DNA from: Defluviitaleaceae bacterium
GTDB lineage: Bacteria > Bacillota > Clostridia > Lachnospirales > UBA5962
Direction: 5' to 3'
Assembly: GCA_009787435.1 (NCBI GenBank)
Contig: WRFW01000221.1
Span: 1 to 28,413 of the forward strand
DNA: 28,413 bases
Shown: piece after piece, positions 24,805 to 28,413 of the stretch
Layout of the letters: every line of letters starts with the position of its first letter
Position numbering within the stretch: the stretch's first letter is position 1
Notes under the pieces: model-generated
Database searches by the model: none
The model's input: the letters and a program-made list of their open reading frames with translations, nothing else
Told to the model about the DNA's origin: nothing
Translations under genes and position numbers: made by a program

Positions 24805-24917
24805 ATAGGTTTCTTTCCTCCCGCTTTTTCTTTTGATGTATTTATTAAATTTTTATGGAATTCAAGAAGTGTGCTAATCATATGGATTTCTTTCCTCCCA
24901 CTTTTTCTTTTGATATA
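24764..24917 (-). repeat. 77-bp tandem duplication covering the start of the membrane protein gene
   Basis: Units 24764-24840 and 24841-24917 align without gaps over most of their length, at about 80-85 percent identity by eye. Each holds GGGAGG, a start codon and the codons for MI-x-TLLEF-x-x-x-LIN. A partial third unit (TTTGTTAAAATTTTA) begins at 24918. Confidence 0.85.
24801..24881 (-). CDS. 26-aa mini-ORF made by the tandem duplication
   Basis: This ORF encodes MISTLLEFHKNLINTSKEKA and six more residues, a copy of the first residues of the downstream membrane protein (MIDTLLEFRESLIN) followed by translated leader sequence. It has the duplicated GGGAGG site. Its TGA stop overlaps the downstream ATG (ATGA), so ribosomes could pass from one to the other. 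Whether the product matters is unknown. Confidence 0.4.
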   Translation of the reverse strand: MISTLLEFHKNLINTSKEKAGGKKPI

Positions 24918-24954
24918 TTTGTTAAAATTTTAAAAAATTGTATAAATGTGTTCA

Positions 24955-25413
24955 TTAATTAAATTCCTCTCTTTTTTGCCTTGCTGCAAGTGGTTTTCGA
25001 TTTTTTATTTTCTTAGGTGTGTCTAATTCTTCTAATTTGTTCATTAAAGTGAAATAGCCTTTTAGGCGATATTTAATTTTTTTATAATCATTAGAAGAGG
25101 CAACGGTTCCTATTAATGTTGCGATTAAAAGAAAAACACCTGCCCCTATCGCTAAATCTCTACCGAAGCCTATAAAATCAAAATTGTATAAGTCTATATC
25201 TGGCACCATAAAAATTGTTAGCGTATAAAATGCTGCTATCATAAGATAGCCGATTGAAAAGGCAAGCCTATAGTTAAAATTTTTTCTATATATATAATCT
25301 CTATAGTAAAGGTCGTTTGCTTTTTTATCATCTTCGCCGAAAGTTTTATCATAAATGGCAAGCTGAGCCATTATTTTAATTTTTTCAATCTGCTTTTCAT
25401 CTAAATTATTCAT
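24955..25413 (-). CDS. Small membrane protein of unknown function (152 aa), probably leaderless
   Basis: This protein has a charged helical N terminus, two predicted membrane segments (about 50-68 and 86-106), and a basic C-terminal region (KKIKYRLKGYF; KKIKNRKPLAARQKREEF). I do not recognise the family. I take the start at the ATG 25411-25413; a longer frame to 25449 would run through the promoter. It is probably the first gene of a unit that continues through the mini-ORF and the 359-aa membrane protein towards cdaA. Confidence 0.65.
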   Translation of the reverse strand: MNNLDEKQIEKIKIMAQLAIYDKTFGEDDKKANDLYYRDYIYRKNFNYRLAFSIGYLMIAAFYTLTIFMVPDIDLYNFDFIGFGRDLAIGAGVFLLIATLIGTVASSNDYKKIKYRLKGYFTLMNKLEELDTPKKIKNRKPLAARQKREEFN

Positions 25414-25419
25414 ACCTAT

Positions 25420-25449
25420 AGTATACCAAAAAAACAAGCAGTTTGTCAA
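25420..25449 (-). promoter_or_regulatory. Sigma-A promoter giving a leaderless transcript
   Basis: A perfect TTGACA (25444-25449), an 18-base spacer and TATACT (25420-25425). Only ATAGGT separates the -10 box from the ATG, so the expected first base of the RNA is the A of the start codon. Confidence 0.8.
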
Positions 25450-25557
25450 TTTATTTTAATAAAATTACAAATACTTTTGAGAATAATTTCTATAGTTCTT
25501 CCTTGCTTCAGCTTAATTTATGATATAATCTTATGTGCCTTTTTATTCTCTTTTTGT

Positions 25558-25593
25558 ATTAAAAAGGGAGCTATCTTGGTGTAATAACTCCCT
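25558..25593 (-). terminator. Terminator of the mntA-hepT pair
   Basis: Stem AGGGAGTTAT/ATAGCTCCCT with one G-U pair (25565-25574 with 25584-25593), 9-base loop, then TTTTT on the minus strand, immediately after the hepT stop codon. Confidence 0.85.
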
Positions 25594-25595
25594 AG

Positions 25596-25949
25596 TTAAT
25601 CTTTTCTATTTTCTTCTAAAATTTTTTCTACATATTCTTTTAGCTCTGGAACATACTCTGATGCCGTTAGCCATATAATTTCTTCATTCATTCCATCATA
25701 CCCGTGAGCAAACCTATTTCGCATTCCTATTGCATCTTTCCACATAATTTTGTTATACTTTTCTTTAAAATTATCATCAAGCGTTCTTAAATATTCACCT
25801 ATAGTTTGTAAACACATAGATACAGCATCTTTCCCAACTTCACTTTCATAAAAATTATCTTTTGTTAAACCTAGATTTTCAATATGTCTGCCAATACGTT
25901 CGCAATATTTCAAAATAGATTTTAAAGTTGGTGTATTATCTTTCTTCAT
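25596..25949 (-). CDS. hepT: HepT-type HEPN ribonuclease toxin
   Basis: This 117-aa protein has the HEPN/DUF86 fold. The catalytic and target motif R-x4-H-x-Y is complete (R77, H82, Y84 in MRNRFAHGYD). In characterised pairs the toxin cuts RNA (tRNA or mRNA) and is silenced when its partner nucleotidyltransferase adds AMP to that tyrosine. The ATG at 25947-25949 has GAGG 9 bases upstream; a TTG three codons earlier is unlikely. The gene overlaps the end of mntA by 14 bp, as is usual for these modules. Confidence 0.88.
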   Translation of the reverse strand: MKKDNTPTLKSILKYCERIGRHIENLGLTKDNFYESEVGKDAVSMCLQTIGEYLRTLDDNFKEKYNKIMWKDAIGMRNRFAHGYDGMNEEIIWLTASEYVPELKEYVEKILEENRKD

Positions 25950-26226
25950 ATATAACAACCTCTGTTCCTAATATATAATCTTTATAAGCAGATTTTTCAA
26001 GACTTCCATACATAACAACATCTACCGGCTTACCTAAAGCTTCTTCTAGATCATAACAAAAGCCACCAAATCTTGCCCCTCTTATTTCACCTTTTTCAAT
26101 TAAAAAATCTACATCGCTATCATTTTTTTGTTCGCCACGAGAATAAGAGCCAAATAATGCTATTTTTGGAACTCCATATTCTTTAGCTATTGGTATAATC
26201 TTTTTTTGAATTTCTTCAATAGTCAT
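25936..26226 (-). CDS. mntA: MntA-type minimal nucleotidyltransferase antitoxin
   Basis: A 96-aa minimal nucleotidyltransferase with the motif GS-x10-D-x-D (GSYSRGEQKNDSDVD) and a third acidic position in PVDVVMY. Family members transfer AMP to the HepT tyrosine and neutralise it. AGGAGG lies 7 bases before the ATG. It is placed first, with hepT second and overlapping, which is the normal order. The pair sits between the SLH surface protein gene and the cdaA-linked unit, and such modules are often transferred. Confidence 0.88.
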   Translation of the reverse strand: MTIEEIQKKIIPIAKEYGVPKIALFGSYSRGEQKNDSDVDFLIEKGEIRGARFGGFCYDLEEALGKPVDVVMYGSLEKSAYKDYILGTEVVIYEER

Positions 26227-26252
26227 AATCCACCCTCCTATTTAGAGAGAAT

Positions 26253-26278
26253 CCTGCCCATATGATAAAATGAGCAGG
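26253..26278 (-). terminator. Weak hairpin after the SLH surface protein gene
   Basis: CCTGCTC/GGGCAGG (7 bp with one G-U pair) and a 12-base loop. No clear U-run follows on the minus strand, so it may be a partial terminator or allow read-through into mntA, for which I see no separate promoter. Confidence 0.3.
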
Positions 26279-26287
26279 CTCAACTTT

Positions 26288-28413
26288 TTATATTAAAATT
26301 GGCATAAAGTTGTTTGGCGGTGTCTGTTGTGGTGGTTGAGTAACTATTAAAGGCCTGCCTGAAAAATCAACAAAATTTGCAAATCTTGCAAACATAGCGG
26401 CAACTTCAGCACGGGTTGCGTTTGCTTGCGGGTCAAAAGCCCCGCCTGGCCTGCCAGTTATAACACCTGCAGAATTTAAAGCTTCCACTGCCACAGAAGC
26501 CCAAGGAGAAATGCTATTTGCATCTGCAAAACCACCAGTCCAACCGGTTGTTGGCAAAGTGATACCTCTATAATTTGCGTAATTAAATAGCATTAATGCT
26601 ATTTGCTCACGGGTAATATTCATATTTGGGCTAAATTGACCATAGCCTGTGCCTTGAACGATACCCGCATTAGCTGCCCATGCGATTGGTGCACTATACC
26701 ATGCATTAGAAGAAACATCTGAAAAGTTTGAAACTAACCCAGTAATATCTAAACGGTTCATATTTGCTAACGCTTGTGCAAACATTGCTCTGTTCATATT
26801 AATTTGCGGGCTAAATATTGCTTCGCCTGTGCCTTGGAAAATACCTAAGCTTGAAACCCTATTAACATAACTATGATACCAAGCATTAGAAGAAACGTCT
26901 ATAAAAGCTGTTGGGGTAATTGTTTCTGGCAATGTAACCGGTGGCACTGTGCCTTGATTACCACCTTGCCAAGGCGGTGCGGTGTCAACTGCTGCCCACC
27001 TAGCAGTTACGGTTGTGTTTTCATTTATTAAAGTTGTGTTAGTAAATAAAATATTTCCTTGACTAACTACACCTATATACCAACCCTCAAAAGTGAAGCC
27101 TACACGTGTTGGGGGGGTTATAAAATTAGCTAGTGATTGGTTAAAATGAGAAGATATACTTTGCCCACGCCCTATTCTATGAGTTACGGTTGTAGTTTGC
27201 CCGTTTGCCCAAACACCCCCATTAGGGTTAAATATAAGGTTTACTTGGTCAGTAGAACGCCATATAGCTTCTAATGTAACATTTGCTGTGCCTATATTAG
27301 TATTAACATTAAAAATATTTTGATTAGCTGTGTTTCTCCAACCGTCAAAAACAAAGCCTGTGCGTGTTGGCTCCATATCCATAGCTTGCCATGAAAGGAC
27401 ACCTAAGCTTTGAAGACTAGAGTTGTTGCGAACTGCGTATACACGGTTTGCTGTGCCGCCTGCTCGCCAAGTGCCGCCGTTTGCATTAAAAGTTATATTT
27501 GAAATGCCTGTTCCAATCGGTCTCCAACGGGCGTTTAAAGTTGTTGCTTGTGTAAAGTGTGTAACAGTCGGGTTTACCATGTCTCTTGTTTCGTTTATAA
27601 ACCAGCCTATAAATTCATAGTTTGTACGAACAGGGGTGAGAGCGGCTACACCTTGGTTAGAAGCTTGCCACTGGGAAAGTGTTTGGTTTGCTGTAAATTG
27701 AAGCGGCCTTACTGCCCCTGTAACACCTGCCCAACTGCCACCGCGAGCGTTGAAAGTTATGTTTACTGTCGTTGCGGATGTCCAATTTGCCCATATTGTC
27801 ATATTGTTATGGAAATCTTGATTTGCAGCTATTACTGGACCATTGTGCCCATTTAATCTCCAGTTGTTGAAAACTAGCCCTTGTCTTCTAAATTGCGGTA
27901 TGCGGTTAGAAATTTGAGCCCAAGTTTCACCTTGTGTAAAAGTTATTGTATATGAACGCTCTGTGTGTGGAACCCAACCAGTAGCTTGGCGGAAAACTTC
28001 AAAGCCTGCAGTTTCATTTAATGGAACTAGATATAAAATTAATGTTTGGTTTTGCGGTGCTTGCACTGTTAAAGAAAATGCAGCTTGAATAGTAACACCG
28101 CCACGAGTAACGTCTACTTGTAAATTGTATGTGCCTGCAGGTGTATTTGGGTTCACTAAAATTTGCCCGTTTGGCTGAAGAAAAATTTGATTGTGCCATT
28201 GCCCACGTGTGGCGAAAGTGGCAGCTGTTGCATGCTGAGGGGCAGCTGCTAATGTTGTGGCAATACCCCAACCATTTTGGTCAAATGTTAGATTAGATAA
28301 GTTTACCGTGCCGCTTGTGCTAATAAGACCAGTAGGAATTAAAGGGCTTGGGGTGCCTGGGTCGTGCCCTGGCTGCCCTGCTGGCGGGTTTGGTATCGTT
28401 GCAGGCGGGGTGC
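26288..28413 (-). CDS. SLH-anchored surface protein with InlB-type repeats (N terminus outside window)
   Basis: The reading frame stays open to the right edge, so only the C-terminal ~708 codons are seen; an apparent GTG start at 28156 is internal. Order: a Pro/Gly-rich linker, a region near GQWHNQIFLQPNG and GTYNLQVDVTRGG, then Listeria-Bacteroides (InlB B-type) repeats. Three are clear, starting FNARGGSW, FNANGGTW and FNPNGGVW, each ending F.GW; a divergent one precedes them. Three well-formed SLH domains follow (FIDVSSNAWYHSY, FSDVSSNAWYSAP, FADANSISPWASV, with TRAE in the third), over about 26370-26906, then a 27-residue tail. SLH domains bind pyruvylated wall polymers. The visible part contains no Lys and no Cys. 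Confidence 0.88.
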   Translation of the reverse strand, partial: TPPATIPNPPAGQPGHDPGTPSPLIPTGLISTSGTVNLSNLTFDQNGWGIATTLAAAPQHATAATFATRGQWHNQIFLQPNGQILVNPNTPAGTYNLQVDVTRGGVTIQAAFSLTVQAPQNQTLILYLVPLNETAGFEVFRQATGWVPHTERSYTITFTQGETWAQISNRIPQFRRQGLVFNNWRLNGHNGPVIAANQDFHNNMTIWANWTSATTVNITFNARGGSWAGVTGAVRPLQFTANQTLSQWQASNQGVAALTPVRTNYEFIGWFINETRDMVNPTVTHFTQATTLNARWRPIGTGISNITFNANGGTWRAGGTANRVYAVRNNSSLQSLGVLSWQAMDMEPTRTGFVFDGWRNTANQNIFNVNTNIGTANVTLEAIWRSTDQVNLIFNPNGGVWANGQTTTVTHRIGRGQSISSHFNQSLANFITPPTRVGFTFEGWYIGVVSQGNILFTNTTLINENTTVTARWAAVDTAPPWQGGNQGTVPPVTLPETITPTAFIDVSSNAWYHSYVNRVSSLGIFQGTGEAIFSPQINMNRAMFAQALANMNRLDITGLVSNFSDVSSNAWYSAPIAWAANAGIVQGTGYGQFSPNMNITREQIALMLFNYANYRGITLPTTGWTGGFADANSISPWASVAVEALNSAGVITGRPGGAFDPQANATRAEVAAMFARFANFVDFSGRPLIVTQPPQQTPPNNFMPILI

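Noticed and set aside
25414..25449. Longer start for the 152-aa membrane protein at 25449
   Set aside because: It would start within the -35 box of a strong promoter whose transcript begins at 25413.
28154..28156. GTG as start of the SLH surface protein
   Set aside because: The frame stays open to the window edge, with matching Thr/Pro/Gly-rich sequence upstream. There is no ribosome site or signal peptide at this position.
1..28413. tRNA, rRNA, CRISPR arrays, transposases, attachment sites
   Set aside because: None was seen on either strand; repeated elements found are the hairpin motif and short tandem duplications only.

Overview
The window looks like an AT-rich Clostridia-type Firmicute chromosome, probably Lachnospirales or a relative (inference). 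The evidence is the cdaA-cdaR-glmM order, a pyrK-pyrD pair of the NAD-linked type, SLH-anchored surface proteins, strong AGGAGG ribosome sites and U-tailed terminators. Every gene but one (thrE) lies on the minus strand. There are no tRNA, rRNA, CRISPR or transposase genes.

Layout from left to right: (1) the 5' end of prmC, cut by the window edge, with a near-perfect promoter that appears to give a leaderless mRNA. (2) A two-gene operon (9991 to 408) for two giant secreted proteins of 1761 and 1432 aa, coupled by a TAATG stop/start overlap and preceded by a structured leader. (3) An all-helical regulator with a C-terminal XRE-type HTH, preceded by a 21-codon upstream ORF and probably cotranscribed with rnhB. 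(4) Divergent thrE on the plus strand. (5) yebC with a 59-aa small protein upstream, then hxlB and hxlA (ribulose monophosphate pathway) and a 55-aa ferredoxin. (6) pyrD, pyrK, gtrA, an HD phosphohydrolase, mtnN, glmM, cdaR and cdaA, read from cdaA towards pyrD: c-di-AMP synthesis and cell-wall precursor genes leading into nucleoside salvage and pyrimidine synthesis. (7) Two membrane protein genes upstream of cdaA; the second carries a 77-bp tandem duplication over its start codon. (8) A MntA/HepT toxin-antitoxin pair. (9) The C-terminal 708 codons of an SLH surface protein with InlB-type repeats, cut by the right edge.

The most interesting signals are outside the ordinary annotation. A 42-45-nt hairpin motif with a conserved ACC-R-AA loop occurs three times, always in the sense orientation upstream of an operon (thrE, hxlA, cdaA); two copies also share a preceding AGCC/GGCT hairpin, and the third has a compensatory change in its basal stem. 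The three surface proteins (about 3,900 residues) have no cysteine and almost no lysine, although their cytosolic neighbours are lysine-rich. The extracellular part of CdaR is also lysine-poor while its cytoplasmic part is not. Other points are two leaderless genes, a 25-residue triple repeat at the CdaR N terminus, and a duplication that has created a coupled mini-ORF.

All function calls come from reading motifs in the translated sequence. No database search was possible.
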